44,818 nt of DNA. It comes from a virus. Positions 15,894 through 24,123 of the stretch are shown one piece after another. The notes under the pieces were generated by a model. The model saw only the letters and a list, made by a program, of their open reading frames with translations, had not been told where the DNA came from and ran no database searches. The DNA is taken from the IMG/VR virus record IMGVR_UViG_3300030106_006452, positions 85,851 through 130,668 of that record; one strand, written 5' to 3'. The position numbers and the translations under genes are program-made. Positions within the stretch are counted from its first letter, which is position 1. Every line of letters starts with the position of its first letter.

Positions 15894-16586
15894 TTAAATT
15901 TCCTTCTTAAAATAAGACCTCATTACTTTTTTATTCAATTCTGAGTCTTTTGCAAAAACATTGCTTTTTGCACAAAGTATCATATCGCCATCTTGCAAGT
16001 CTTTGACAACCGAGGCTCCCATACCTATAAAACAATCGTTTCCAATTTTTATAAAATCTGCGGCTGTTGCATTAACTCCCAAAAAGCAACGCTCGCCAAT
16101 TTTGACGTGTCCTGAAATACAAACGTGACTGCTGATATATGTGTGATCACCTATGGAACAATTGTGACCCAAATGATTGCCACTCCAAATCATAACATTA
16201 TCACCTATTTTTACTGTAGGTTGGATTGTTTGATTTTCTAAAATAAAACAGTTTTCTCCAATTGTCAAATCAGGCCAAGTGACAGACTTAGAACAAACAT
16301 AACTTACTAGAGAATATCCTAAATCCTTCATCATAGAAAACTTTTCTTGTCTAGTTTGATTTAATTTTCTGTAAGACAGTGCGACATGAGCTTTAAATTT
16401 ATTCGGTGGGAATAATTCACAAATTTTATCAACTGGTACCAGTGGAAGATTTAAAAAGCTATCTGATTTTATGAATTCGTTATCAGCTGTAAATGCCACA
16501 ACTTCATACTCACTATCATTGGTAAAATAATAATATGCCAGTTCCGCGTACTCTCCTGTGCCAAAGATTACTATTTTATTGTCCAT
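15894..16586 (-). CDS. neuD: NeuD/PglD-like sugar acyltransferase (230 aa)
   Basis: An N-terminal Rossmann-like domain (IVIFGTGEYAELAYYYF, residues 5-21) is followed from about residue 105 by left-handed beta-helix hexapeptide repeats: LTIGEN, VKIGDN, CSIGDH, VKIGER, IKIGND. The GNHLGHNCSIGDHTYIS block (136-152) carries the histidine (His138 or His141) expected to act as the catalytic base in PglD. This family N- or O-acetylates bacillosamine or nonulosonic acids using acetyl-CoA. The gene overlaps the NeuA-type gene by 11 bases, as is common in sialic or legionaminic acid operons. The exact sugar is unknown. Confidence 0.87.
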   Translation of the reverse strand: MDNKIVIFGTGEYAELAYYYFTNDSEYEVVAFTADNEFIKSDSFLNLPLVPVDKICELFPPNKFKAHVALSYRKLNQTRQEKFSMMKDLGYSLVSYVCSKSVTWPDLTIGENCFILENQTIQPTVKIGDNVMIWSGNHLGHNCSIGDHTYISSHVCISGHVKIGERCFLGVNATAADFIKIGNDCFIGMGASVVKDLQDGDMILCAKSNVFAKDSELNKKVMRSYFKKEI

Positions 16587-17271
16587 TTAAAACATACTCC
16601 ATATTTCCATATAAAACTTCTGCAACTCTAAACTGCCACTCGTAATCTATATCGAATGTTTCTTTTTCTTCTACAGTAAAAAGCTCCGGATCGTTTTTTG
16701 TAAAATTTCCTAAATAAATTCCATCACCTATTCTGCTCATTTTTCCAGCGTAAAGACAATGGGCAGCTTCATATACTGATTCTACCAGTTTTGTATCCAT
16801 AGTGCCTGGGTACTTTGTTTTTAAAACACCATCAGTCCCCCAATAAAAATTTTTCTTTTCGTGAACAGCAAAAAGACTTTCATTTGGAGAATTAATAAAA
16901 TGATTTACAAAACTATCAATTGTTTCAATCCTCAACAAAGGACAACAAGCGTTAATAATGATGTAGTATTTAAATTTTAATTTGTTATACCATTCAGAAA
17001 CAACTCTTGTGTCTTTACTCTCACCAACAGATTTCTCACTTCTATGGTAGATTTTAACGTTGTTATTATTAGCTATCGACTTGAGATCATCATCATAAAG
17101 CGATGCAAAGAAATTTTCTCTGGGTATTACTTTTGATTTTAAAACCTTTTTTAAAGCAATATCAAACAAATTTGTATCATTAAAATCACGAAGCATCTTG
17201 TTTGGTATTCTAGTTGAATTCGTTCGCGCCTGTACGATGACGCATATATCATTAATCGATTTTTGGACCAT
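16576..17271 (-). CDS. neuA: CMP-nonulosonic acid cytidylyltransferase, NeuA-like, copy 1 (231 aa)
   Basis: The nucleotide-binding signature is VIVQARTNSTRIPNKMLRD near the N-terminus ('v.aR..StRiPnKml'), followed by ACCPLLRIETID and FDIDYEWQF near the C-terminus, whose Asp residues should bind Mg2+ and the sugar. Enzymes of this family activate NeuNAc, legionaminate or pseudaminate with CTP to CMP-sugars. The ATG at 17271 (MVQKSIND) was chosen over an in-frame GTG at 17289 because it has an AGGTTGG sequence about 9 bases upstream; the overlap with the small upstream gene is 20 bases. It shares the AAHCLYA and FDIDYEW blocks with the copy at 22615-23295, so the two look like diverged paralogs. 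Note the Arg-Thr-Asn variant of the usual RxGSKR loop. Confidence 0.82.
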   Translation of the reverse strand: MVQKSINDICVIVQARTNSTRIPNKMLRDFNDTNLFDIALKKVLKSKVIPRENFFASLYDDDLKSIANNNNVKIYHRSEKSVGESKDTRVVSEWYNKLKFKYYIIINACCPLLRIETIDSFVNHFINSPNESLFAVHEKKNFYWGTDGVLKTKYPGTMDTKLVESVYEAAHCLYAGKMSRIGDGIYLGNFTKNDPELFTVEEKETFDIDYEWQFRVAEVLYGNMEYVLNGQ

Positions 17272-17449
17272 TGTTCGCCAACCTATCACTTAAGCTTTGT
17301 ATTTTTCTATCACACTCTTTGATCTCAGAAAAAAGAGATCTAGCCCGTTCTGGTGCAAGTTCAAAACACATCCGAACTACGTCCATCCAGTTAACATTAT
17401 TACGAGCACGAATTTGCTCTATTTCATCAATTATCTCTTGATCAGTCAA
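17252..17449 (-). CDS. Small protein of nonulosonate operon, unknown (65 aa)
   Basis: A 65-residue helical protein (MTDQEIIDEIEQIRARNNVN, then WMDVVRMCFELAPERAR and an 'I.e.D..I..L...LA' helix at the end). It sits between NeuB-type and NeuA-type genes, overlapping both (8 and 20 bases). I recall very similar 60-70 residue proteins in sugar clusters of marine bacteria that carry nonulosonate genes, and the recurring pattern 'i..Ir..NN..Wm..lr.....P..a' points to a conserved family. The function is unknown; a partner subunit of the synthase or cytidylyltransferase is a reasonable guess. Confidence 0.78.
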   Translation of the reverse strand: MTDQEIIDEIEQIRARNNVNWMDVVRMCFELAPERARSLFSEIKECDRKIQSLSDRLANNGPKID

Positions 17450-18461
17450 CTTTAACTCCTTTTTTAATAAAATTATTTGTTAAAAAATCATCTTTTTTTA
17501 GATTTTCAGTAAAAACATAACCTGCATTAGCAACAAGAAAGAAATCTGATGCCGGTAGATTATTATCGTAAAATGGTCTTTTTGTGGTTATGTTTTGATC
17601 AGTAACCCTTTCGCCTTTTAATACATCTTGTTTAAGTACTATGGATCTCCTGCCCTGCATACTATTCTTTTTTTCACTATTAGAAAAAGTTTCTTTTATT
17701 CCTTTTGATTTTTCGGCCAGTCTTATAAAATCAACCATTTGTTTTAATTCATTTGGCTCTACTGCAAAAGAATGATCTGGACCTTCCATATCTTTGGACA
17801 AGGTAAAGTGCTTTTCTATGCAGCTTGCACCACACATAACAGCCAGTGATGGTGTAACAGGAGATAACGTATGATCGGATAATCCTACCTTGACGTTAAA
17901 TTTATTTTTTATGGTTTTTATTGTTTCTAAATTTATTTCCTCTTGAGGCGTTGGGTAAGCATTATTACAATGCAGAATAGTTACGTTATTATTACCAGCA
18001 TTATAACACGTTTGAATAATCTTGTCTACAAATTTTAACTCACAACCCAGGCCAGCAGATATTATAAGTGGCAATTTTGTCGACGCAGCATAGTTTATAA
18101 ACCTTAAATCGGTACTTTCAAAGCCTGATATTTTTATTCTCTTAACACCAAGATCGAATAAAAAATCAACCGCTTCCTCGTCAAAAGGCGTACACATAAA
18201 TTCTATCTCTTGTTCATTACAAAAATCGTTTATTTGTCTAAGCCAAGAGTTTGATACTTCTAGGGGTTTAAATAATTCAAAAACATCATGACCATTAACC
18301 TTTTTGCTTTTGGTGCTAAAAAGCTTGTCTGCCTTGAAACTTTGAAATTTCACTGCATCGGCGCCAGAGTCTTTTGCAACTTTGACTAACTGTCTTGCAG
18401 TTTCCATTTTTCCATTATGATTTGAGCCGGCCTCGGCTATTACAAAAGTTTTTTCAATCAA
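17442..18461 (-). CDS. neuB: N-acetylneuraminate/legionaminate-type synthase NeuB, full length, copy 1 (339 aa)
   Basis: The N-terminal TIM barrel opens FVIAEAGSNHNGKMETARQL and contains ADAVKFQSFKADKLF, IKISGFESTDL, ILHCNNAYPTP and GLSDHTLS, all NeuB signature blocks (phosphoenolpyruvate and metal-binding). Residues about 270-339 form the antifreeze-like SAF domain ending in the family's dimer-contributing lid (RRSIVLKQDVLKGERVTDQN). The enzyme condenses PEP with an N-acetyl-hexosamine precursor to make a nonulosonic acid. Length matches the family (330-350). It overlaps the DegT aminotransferase gene by 8 bases. Whether the product is sialic, legionaminic, pseudaminic or another acid cannot be told from the sequence alone. 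Confidence 0.93.
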   Translation of the reverse strand: MIEKTFVIAEAGSNHNGKMETARQLVKVAKDSGADAVKFQSFKADKLFSTKSKKVNGHDVFELFKPLEVSNSWLRQINDFCNEQEIEFMCTPFDEEAVDFLFDLGVKRIKISGFESTDLRFINYAASTKLPLIISAGLGCELKFVDKIIQTCYNAGNNNVTILHCNNAYPTPQEEINLETIKTIKNKFNVKVGLSDHTLSPVTPSLAVMCGASCIEKHFTLSKDMEGPDHSFAVEPNELKQMVDFIRLAEKSKGIKETFSNSEKKNSMQGRRSIVLKQDVLKGERVTDQNITTKRPFYDNNLPASDFFLVANAGYVFTENLKKDDFLTNNFIKKGVKVD

Positions 18462-19416
18462 TTTTATCCCACAAAGGTAAATTTAAAATTTTAGGGTGTA
18501 ATCTTTCTAGATTTAGAAGCGTTTGGTTGGAATCATAATAAGACATTTTGTGCAACATAGGATAATGTCGCGACCAACCTGTTTCAATTATAACATTATC
18601 AGCATCATCTTTTAAACAGGTTGCAAAATAAAAGGAAGAGTTTTTATCGTGAGGTATGAGATTGTATTTGTTTTTTAAGTAATCATAGTTTAACTTTCTT
18701 GTATTTAGGTTTTCTTCATATCTATCTAATTGCGTTAAAGCTATAGTGGCGTTTAGGTTATTCATATAGAACTTAAATCCATTTTGATTTACATCATAAG
18801 TGTTTTTAACTATTAGTCTTCCAAAGTTTCGATAAGATCTAAAGTAATCATCAGCCTCTTCACAGTCTGTCGATATCATACCACCATCTGATGAACAAAT
18901 GGGTTTATAAGGATGAAAAGAAAAGAATATAAAATCACTTTTAATTGTTGGTGTAACACAATGAGCGCTATCAATTACAATTATTTCATCTCCAAATAAA
19001 TCGAAATTTTCTATACTACTAACCCCTCCATAAAGTACCGGCATTACAATCGCTTTATTGGGAGAGTTCTTATTTCGTATTGTTTTATAGTGATCACTTG
19101 AGAATTGTAAGTCGTCTTGAACATCTACAAAAATCAAGTTATGGCCAAAATGTTTAGCAGCCCAAGCCGGAGAAGTAAAACCAAGAGATGTGGTGAAAAC
19201 ATCACAAGTTCCGTATTTCTCTTTAAAATAAGAGAAGATCATAAATGCCGATGCTGACGCAGAGTTGGTTGCAACATTGTATTTTTTATTTGAAAAACAA
19301 GAAAATTTACTTTCAAATAACTCAACATTAGGCCCAAAACCAAGGGCGCCGGTAGATAAAACATTGTTGATTTTTGAAATATCATCTGTTTTTATTTTTG
19401 ATTCAAATAATTTCAT
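18454..19416 (-). CDS. DegT/DnrJ/EryC1-family sugar aminotransferase (320 aa)
   Basis: Features of PLP-dependent sugar aminotransferases are visible: a Gly-rich N-terminal loop (LSTGALGFGPNVELFES), the VIDSAHCV block with Asp149 pairing to the PLP ring nitrogen, and FFSFHPYKPICSSDGGMI with Lys171 as the Schiff-base lysine. These enzymes add an amino group to a 4-keto (or other keto) UDP-sugar, as in PseC or LegC. The 320-residue length is slightly short (usual 360-400), the C-terminus lacking the last strands. It is paired with the dehydratase at 21624-22622 as a 4-keto-to-4-amino step. Overlap with NeuB (8 bases) and the PhyH gene (4 bases) supports one operon. Confidence 0.88.
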   Translation of the reverse strand: MKLFESKIKTDDISKINNVLSTGALGFGPNVELFESKFSCFSNKKYNVATNSASASAFMIFSYFKEKYGTCDVFTTSLGFTSPAWAAKHFGHNLIFVDVQDDLQFSSDHYKTIRNKNSPNKAIVMPVLYGGVSSIENFDLFGDEIIVIDSAHCVTPTIKSDFIFFSFHPYKPICSSDGGMISTDCEEADDYFRSYRNFGRLIVKNTYDVNQNGFKFYMNNLNATIALTQLDRYEENLNTRKLNYDYLKNKYNLIPHDKNSSFYFATCLKDDADNVIIETGWSRHYPMLHKMSYYDSNQTLLNLERLHPKILNLPLWDKID

Positions 19417-20255
19417 TGTAATAACTTTTTTTGCCTCTCAGAGAGTTTTTTATAATTGTTGCTTTTTTTATCTAGAATGTTTCCTTCTTTGGTATAATCA
19501 AAAGTTGACATATAGCCATTTACTATTTGAGGAGCGGTACTTCTTAAATAGCAAGCGACGGTCGCTATTCTTTCACCAGAAGCAACTTGACCTCCTTTGT
19601 GAAAACCATTTGAATCAAAAAAACAAACTGTGCCTTCTTTTCCGTCAGCAGTCAAAATATCTTCTTGAGGTATTTTATTTGTTGCCATCGAATTCAAATA
19701 TGCACCTTTAAAATATTTATCATTTATATTTGGCCATATTTTACTATTCTTTTTTCCAAAGCCGCTGCTTTTAACATAATGCAAGGCGCCATTTTGTATA
19801 GAAACATCATTATAGTAGACAAATATTTTTAAAATTTGCTTATCCTCTGTATCTCTGTGCCACCTTTGAGAATTTGACGGAGGAAACGGGTTCTCAGGGT
19901 GGTACATTATGGTGCAATTTCTTAATCTTATGTCTTCTTTTTGTAGATATTCTTCTGCGACATCTAGAAAAAAATCTTGTAAATAAAACTGAATTATAGG
20001 GGAATTATCTAAAGAAAGCCCTTCGCCCATTAATTGTTTGCTTTGAAATTCATAAAATTTATTTCTATCAACAATTGGATTCCCTTGTTTTAGTAGATTT
20101 TTTCTTTTTATTACGTGATCACGAGAAACAACTTCTTCTACAAAGGTTTTGTTTTTGTTATAAAGATTTGATATTGAATCACATTCCAATTCAGAAAAAT
20201 GAATTTTACAGAATCCAAAATCATTTAATTCTTTTATTATTTTATTTTTTTTCAT
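19413..20255 (-). CDS. PhyH-like Fe(II)/2-oxoglutarate dioxygenase (280 aa)
   Basis: The metal triad is readable: RWHRDTEDKQ gives His133 and Asp135, and CFFDSNGFHKGGQVASGERI gives His219, with Arg229 in the position that anchors 2-oxoglutarate. The segment IFVYYNDVSIQNGALHYVKSS is the typical phytanoyl-CoA dioxygenase strand ('.fiyL.dv....G.l.~v.gSH'). These enzymes hydroxylate small molecules, and members occur in natural-product and surface-sugar loci. No signal peptide. It sits between the aminotransferase and MBL-fold genes, so a sugar, an acyl chain or an amino acid attached to it could be the substrate; this is inferred. Confidence 0.85.
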   Translation of the reverse strand: MKKNKIIKELNDFGFCKIHFSELECDSISNLYNKNKTFVEEVVSRDHVIKRKNLLKQGNPIVDRNKFYEFQSKQLMGEGLSLDNSPIIQFYLQDFFLDVAEEYLQKEDIRLRNCTIMYHPENPFPPSNSQRWHRDTEDKQILKIFVYYNDVSIQNGALHYVKSSGFGKKNSKIWPNINDKYFKGAYLNSMATNKIPQEDILTADGKEGTVCFFDSNGFHKGGQVASGERIATVACYLRSTAPQIVNGYMSTFDYTKEGNILDKKSNNYKKLSERQKKLLQ

Positions 20256-20274
20256 TTTATTACTTTTTAAAAAT

Positions 20275-21615
20275 TTAACTGTGAAAATAATTCATACAAA
20301 AATGTAGTGCTCTTTGGTATACATCTGGCTTTCTTGAAAAAAGTATATGAGAGCCAATCTCTGCATTGTTCCAGTGTGCATATCTTGGGCCTTTTAAAAT
20401 TCTGTTTAGAAGTTTAAAATCTAATTTATAAGAGACATAATTTTCATCATTGAGGTCTTTTTCATCTATTATATCATACCCTTCACCACAGCAAGATATC
20501 TTAATCATTTTTTCTTCTGGTAAGTAAATATAAACATTTGTTTTACTAGAAAAGTTTAGTTCTTTTCTTTTATTGTTAAACCTTTCATAACTTTTTTCTA
20601 ATAAGGTGGATATATCACCCAAGCTTACTTGATTATCGTACTCATAATCATATTTTCTTTTTGATAAAACCTCTTGAATATATTTTTTCTTTTCTTCCGG
20701 GTCATAAGGCTCATATTTTTTTGATTGTGTTTCAGAGTTTAAATCAAAGTTTTGAGAATGATTTAATAGAATACCTTTTGAGTTGTTTTTAATATTTTTC
20801 TCATAAAAAGATAAAGCCTCTTGTAGAGTGGGCACTACTTTAAATTCTTCTAAATTTGCACGTTTTCCGCTGAGAGTGTAAGAGCCAGCAAAAGGCATAT
20901 AAAATTTTGGATTAACTTTATGTATATAATTTAAACCCATATTCAAAAATTTGTCTTTTTTTCTTTTTCCGTAAACTTTTAATTTGTCCTCATTTGAATA
21001 ATTTTGCCAACATTGCGGATATGATCCCGCGCCAGTGTATCCGACTAACAATAAATCAATTTTTTTAAAATCATTTAAAACAACCTCCAAGGTTTTTTCT
21101 GATAACTCAAAAGGACAATCGTTTATATTCAAAATTGTTTTATCGCCGTTGTCAAAAACAGCTAGTGAATCTATTGAAGTGGAGCCCATTTTCTTTTCCA
21201 TTATACCACATCCGTGAAATTTAAAACAACATTCTGGATTGCAGTTATCAGCGGCATAAATGGCCATATTTAAACCTTCGCCACACTTAAACAGTTCACC
21301 GTGATTTAATTCTATTACCTTTTTATCGAGCCGTTGGAGTCCCATTTTTAAAAACTTTGAATCATATGAATGTATTAATATTGGAATATCATTGTTAAAT
21401 TCAGCGAGGGATTTTCTACTCATATGATCAGGATGAATATGAGAAATATAAATATAATCTAAATCATTGAACTGTGAAAAATCAATATCTCCAAGCGGCG
21501 GATAGTGAGCCCAAGACCCATAATATTCACTATCACTTAACCAAGGATCAGTTAAAACTTTTGTATTTTTGTGCTCTATTAAAACACAAGCAGAAGATAA
21601 ATGGGTAACTCTCAT
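20275..21615 (-). CDS. Metallo-beta-lactamase-fold protein, UlaG/CMAH-like (446 aa)
   Basis: The N-terminus MRVTHLSSACVLIEHKNTKV, the TDPWLSDSEYYGSW block and the ISHIHPDHMS motif (HxHxDH, His59, His61, Asp63, His64) define an MBL-fold hydrolase with a two-metal site. 'TDPWL' with 'HiHpDH' resembles UlaG-type lactonases and the MBL part of CMP-N-acetylneuraminate hydroxylase (CMAH). A C-terminal extension (about residues 300-446) with charged, beta-rich sequence has no assigned fold. No Rieske cluster (CxH...CxxH) is visible, so a genuine CMAH reaction is unlikely. Position in the cassette suggests activity on a sugar, nucleotide sugar or lipid intermediate. No clear Shine-Dalgarno precedes the ATG. 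Confidence 0.75.
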   Translation of the reverse strand: MRVTHLSSACVLIEHKNTKVLTDPWLSDSEYYGSWAHYPPLGDIDFSQFNDLDYIYISHIHPDHMSRKSLAEFNNDIPILIHSYDSKFLKMGLQRLDKKVIELNHGELFKCGEGLNMAIYAADNCNPECCFKFHGCGIMEKKMGSTSIDSLAVFDNGDKTILNINDCPFELSEKTLEVVLNDFKKIDLLLVGYTGAGSYPQCWQNYSNEDKLKVYGKRKKDKFLNMGLNYIHKVNPKFYMPFAGSYTLSGKRANLEEFKVVPTLQEALSFYEKNIKNNSKGILLNHSQNFDLNSETQSKKYEPYDPEEKKKYIQEVLSKRKYDYEYDNQVSLGDISTLLEKSYERFNNKRKELNFSSKTNVYIYLPEEKMIKISCCGEGYDIIDEKDLNDENYVSYKLDFKLLNRILKGPRYAHWNNAEIGSHILFSRKPDVYQRALHFCMNYFHS

Positions 21616-21623
21616 TTGTATAT

Positions 21624-22622
21624 TTAGTTATCTAAATTTGATTCTTTATTACCTCTAGTAATAAGTTTTACTAATTCATCAACATTGTCACTCATATGAA
21701 GCGAGGAATTAAAGTGTGGACCAGTGTATTTAGCCCAGCGGTTATTATACGTCCTTTTAGTGTACTGTGGCCGTACACAAAGAAGATTAATATCGTTAAC
21801 TTCATAAGTAAAAGGCAGTTCTGTTTCAGCTAGCATATCTTCGTGAAGTTTTTCACCTGGGCGAAGACCCACTAAATCATAGGAAAAACTATTTTTATGA
21901 ATTTTTTCTATAGCTTTCAGTATGGTTGTCATACTATATGAACTGATCTCTGGAATAAATACTTCACCGCCCTCTGAATTATATGCGGCGCCGAGAACTG
22001 TGTCTACTGCGTCTTGAATAGTAAATAAAAATCGACTCATATCCAATGAAGTAACTTTTATGTTTTCATTCTTGGAAAGAAGGTCTAGCCACAAAGGAAT
22101 AAACGACCCTCGACTGCATATTACATTTCCATATCGAACAGAAGAAAAAACAGTATGATTACTATAATAATCATAATTAGTAAAAATTCTTTCAGCTATA
22201 AATTTTGAAGAGCCGTAAACGTTAACGGGCTGGCAAGCCTTGTCGGTAGACACCAAAATGCACTTATCTATTTTATTATTTAATGCAGCCTTGGCAACGT
22301 TTTCGCTTCCTTGGATGTTTGTTTTAACACACTCGTCCGGATGAAATTCCATATCATCAATTCTTTTTAAGGCCGCAGTGTGAATTATAACATCTGGATT
22401 TAATCTAGATAAACTAACATTTAGCTTATCATAGTCTCTAATGTCACCAATAACTCTCGTGACTCTTGGATCATTACCAAATGATAAAGCCTGTTTTCCC
22501 TCGTCACGGCTATACACAATTGGTTCACCGCCGTAGTTTAATATTCTTTTTACAACGGATTTACCTAGAGTTCCAGTGCCTCCAGTAATAAAAAATTTCT
22601 TGTTTTTTAAAAATCTATTCAT
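21624..22622 (-). CDS. pseB: UDP-GlcNAc 4,6-dehydratase-like protein, PseB/CapD type (332 aa)
   Basis: The NAD(P)-binding loop FITGGTGTLGKSV (residues 11-23), the HTAALKRIDDMEFHPDE block and STDKACQPVNVYGSSK with Thr126-Asp127-Lys128 and Tyr136-x3-Lys140 are the signature of short FlaA1/PseB/CapD dehydratases. They convert UDP-GlcNAc to a 4-keto-6-deoxy sugar, the first step to pseudaminic acid and to several other amino sugars. Length (about 330) equals that of PseB. The gene overlaps the second NeuA-type gene by 8 bases. An alternative is an FnlA/CapD-type epimerase-dehydratase used for FucNAc or QuiNAc; the two cannot be separated by eye. Confidence 0.88.
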   Translation of the reverse strand: MNRFLKNKKFFITGGTGTLGKSVVKRILNYGGEPIVYSRDEGKQALSFGNDPRVTRVIGDIRDYDKLNVSLSRLNPDVIIHTAALKRIDDMEFHPDECVKTNIQGSENVAKAALNNKIDKCILVSTDKACQPVNVYGSSKFIAERIFTNYDYYSNHTVFSSVRYGNVICSRGSFIPLWLDLLSKNENIKVTSLDMSRFLFTIQDAVDTVLGAAYNSEGGEVFIPEISSYSMTTILKAIEKIHKNSFSYDLVGLRPGEKLHEDMLAETELPFTYEVNDINLLCVRPQYTKRTYNNRWAKYTGPHFNSSLHMSDNVDELVKLITRGNKESNLDN

Positions 22623-23295
22623 TATTTAACCTATATAATGCCTCGTAAGTTTTAAATTCCCACTCATAGTCAATGTCAAATATTTCTTCTTCTTTCATTG
22701 ACCATAGCTTGATTTCTCCTGGGTTGTTAAAATCACCCATCCAAACTTCACCACCAATTGAATCAAGAGCACTAGCGTACAAACAATGTGCTGCTTCTTT
22801 CACAATATCAGCAGTTTTTGTATTCATCACTGCCTCTTTTAATGGAGTCATAAAGACATTATTGTGATCCCAATAATAATTTTTCTTCTCTACAACACCA
22901 AACATACCATTGCACTCTTCCTTGCAGTAATCAAAATAAAAATTTTCTATCGTTTCTTTCGTAAGCATTGGAGCACAAGCATTAACCATTATAACATATT
23001 TGTGAGGTATTTTATCCCACCACTCATACATTTCTGTCATTGGTGTTCCTTCTGACATAGCCGAAGCTTCGCTTCTGTGGTATATGTTAATCGGGTATTT
23101 TTTGCAAACATCAACCAACTCAGGCTCATAAACTGAAACCCAAATGTTGGAGTTGGGTATTTTTGAGTCGACTAGCTTTTGTATGCATAAGTCCATCAAA
23201 GTTGTTCCTGCAAATGGCCTTATCATTTTTTTTGGGCAACGCTGTGAAGATAATCTAGCTTGAATCATTACCGCTACATCGTCAACTCTTTTCAT
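22615..23295 (-). CDS. CMP-nonulosonic acid cytidylyltransferase, NeuA/PseF-like, copy 2 (226 aa)
   Basis: VMIQARLSSQRCPKKMIRPF is the nucleotide-binding loop, followed by MVNACAPMLTKETIE, EAAHCLYA and IFDIDYEWEFKTYEA; the metal-binding FDIDYEWEF block matches NeuA-type enzymes. The ATG at 23295 has a GAGGGT Shine-Dalgarno. It shares several local blocks (HRSE, AAHCLYA, FDIDYEW) with copy 1 at 16576-17271 but is diverged elsewhere, so the pair probably arose by duplication and now serves two different sugars or two steps. The order here is NeuB copy 2, then NeuA copy 2, then dehydratase, with 1- to 8-base overlaps. Confidence 0.82.
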   Translation of the reverse strand: MKRVDDVAVMIQARLSSQRCPKKMIRPFAGTTLMDLCIQKLVDSKIPNSNIWVSVYEPELVDVCKKYPINIYHRSEASAMSEGTPMTEMYEWWDKIPHKYVIMVNACAPMLTKETIENFYFDYCKEECNGMFGVVEKKNYYWDHNNVFMTPLKEAVMNTKTADIVKEAAHCLYASALDSIGGEVWMGDFNNPGEIKLWSMKEEEIFDIDYEWEFKTYEALYRLNNE

Positions 23296-24122
23296 TAATA
23301 CCCTCTTAATTTTTTTCTTGGCGCTAATTCTCCATCGGTAACTTTTTTAATCCCATCACCATACGCTAATTCTAACTCTCTAATACCCCTAACCATCTTA
23401 ATAAGACCTTGAGGTTCAACAGAGGACATATGGTCTGAGCCCCACATTGTTCTATCCAAAGTGATGTGTCTTTCAATGCAAGTGGCGCCAAGATAGATCG
23501 CCGCAACAGAAGTACCTAATCTGAATTCGTGGCCACTATAGCCAACTTCACAATTATACCTTTCTTTTAAGGTTTGAATACAACTTAAATTTAAATCTTC
23601 CAATGGTGCAGGATATGTAGAGTTACAATGTAACATCAAAGTCTCACAACCATCTAGCCATTCAACGGCTTGGTCGATCTCTTCATATGTGCTCATTCCA
23701 GTAGAAAAAATAATTTTTTTACCAGTAGCTGCAGAAGCTTTCATTAACTCTTCATTTGTGATCATAGCGGAAGGAATTTTAATCCACGGAATATCATACT
23801 TCATTAGGAAACTTAAACTATCCAAATCCCACGGTGAAGCTGACCATTCAATACCTTTTTCTTTACAGTATCTATCAATCTCGTCATATTCTTGCTTTTC
23901 AAACTCTACACGATATTTGTAATCAAGATAAGTCATTTCTCCCCAAGGAGTAGACCTCATTACGTTTTTTTGATGTTCTGGTACGCATACATCAGGATTT
24001 CTTTTTTGAAACTTTACAGCATCGCAGCCAGCAACTTTAGCTAGGTCGATTAATTGTTTAGCTATATCTAATGATCCGTTGTGGTTGATACCTATTTCTG
24101 CTATAACGTATACTTTTTTCAT
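23295..24122 (-). CDS. NeuB-type synthase without SAF domain, copy 2 (275 aa)
   Basis: The ATG at 24122 (MKKVYVIAEIGINHNGSLDI) is preceded 5 bases upstream by GAGGAA and is preferred to an upstream in-frame start at 24158 that would run into the neighbouring gene. The TIM barrel blocks are complete: AGCDAVKFQKRNP, WIKIPSAMI, MLHCNSTYPAP, VGYSGHE and IERHITLDRTMWGSDH. The protein ends at ELAPRKKLRGY, just where full-length NeuB proteins begin their linker to the antifreeze (SAF) domain, so the about 65-residue lid is absent. Such short NeuB proteins of about 280 residues are known in environmental bacteria and phages. Substrate and activity may differ from copy 1. Confidence 0.9.
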   Translation of the reverse strand: MKKVYVIAEIGINHNGSLDIAKQLIDLAKVAGCDAVKFQKRNPDVCVPEHQKNVMRSTPWGEMTYLDYKYRVEFEKQEYDEIDRYCKEKGIEWSASPWDLDSLSFLMKYDIPWIKIPSAMITNEELMKASAATGKKIIFSTGMSTYEEIDQAVEWLDGCETLMLHCNSTYPAPLEDLNLSCIQTLKERYNCEVGYSGHEFRLGTSVAAIYLGATCIERHITLDRTMWGSDHMSSVEPQGLIKMVRGIRELELAYGDGIKKVTDGELAPRKKLRGY

Positions 24123-24123
24123 T

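Noticed and set aside
17272-17289. GTG start for the NeuA-type gene at 17289
   Set aside because: It would add 6 residues, lacks a good ribosome-binding site, and the ATG at 17271 has an AGGTTGG sequence upstream. The choice is not decisive for function.
20275-21615. CMP-N-acetylneuraminate hydroxylase
   Set aside because: The MBL motif and TDPWL match part of CMAH, but no Rieske iron-sulfur motif (CxH...CxxH) is visible and the rest does not align by eye.
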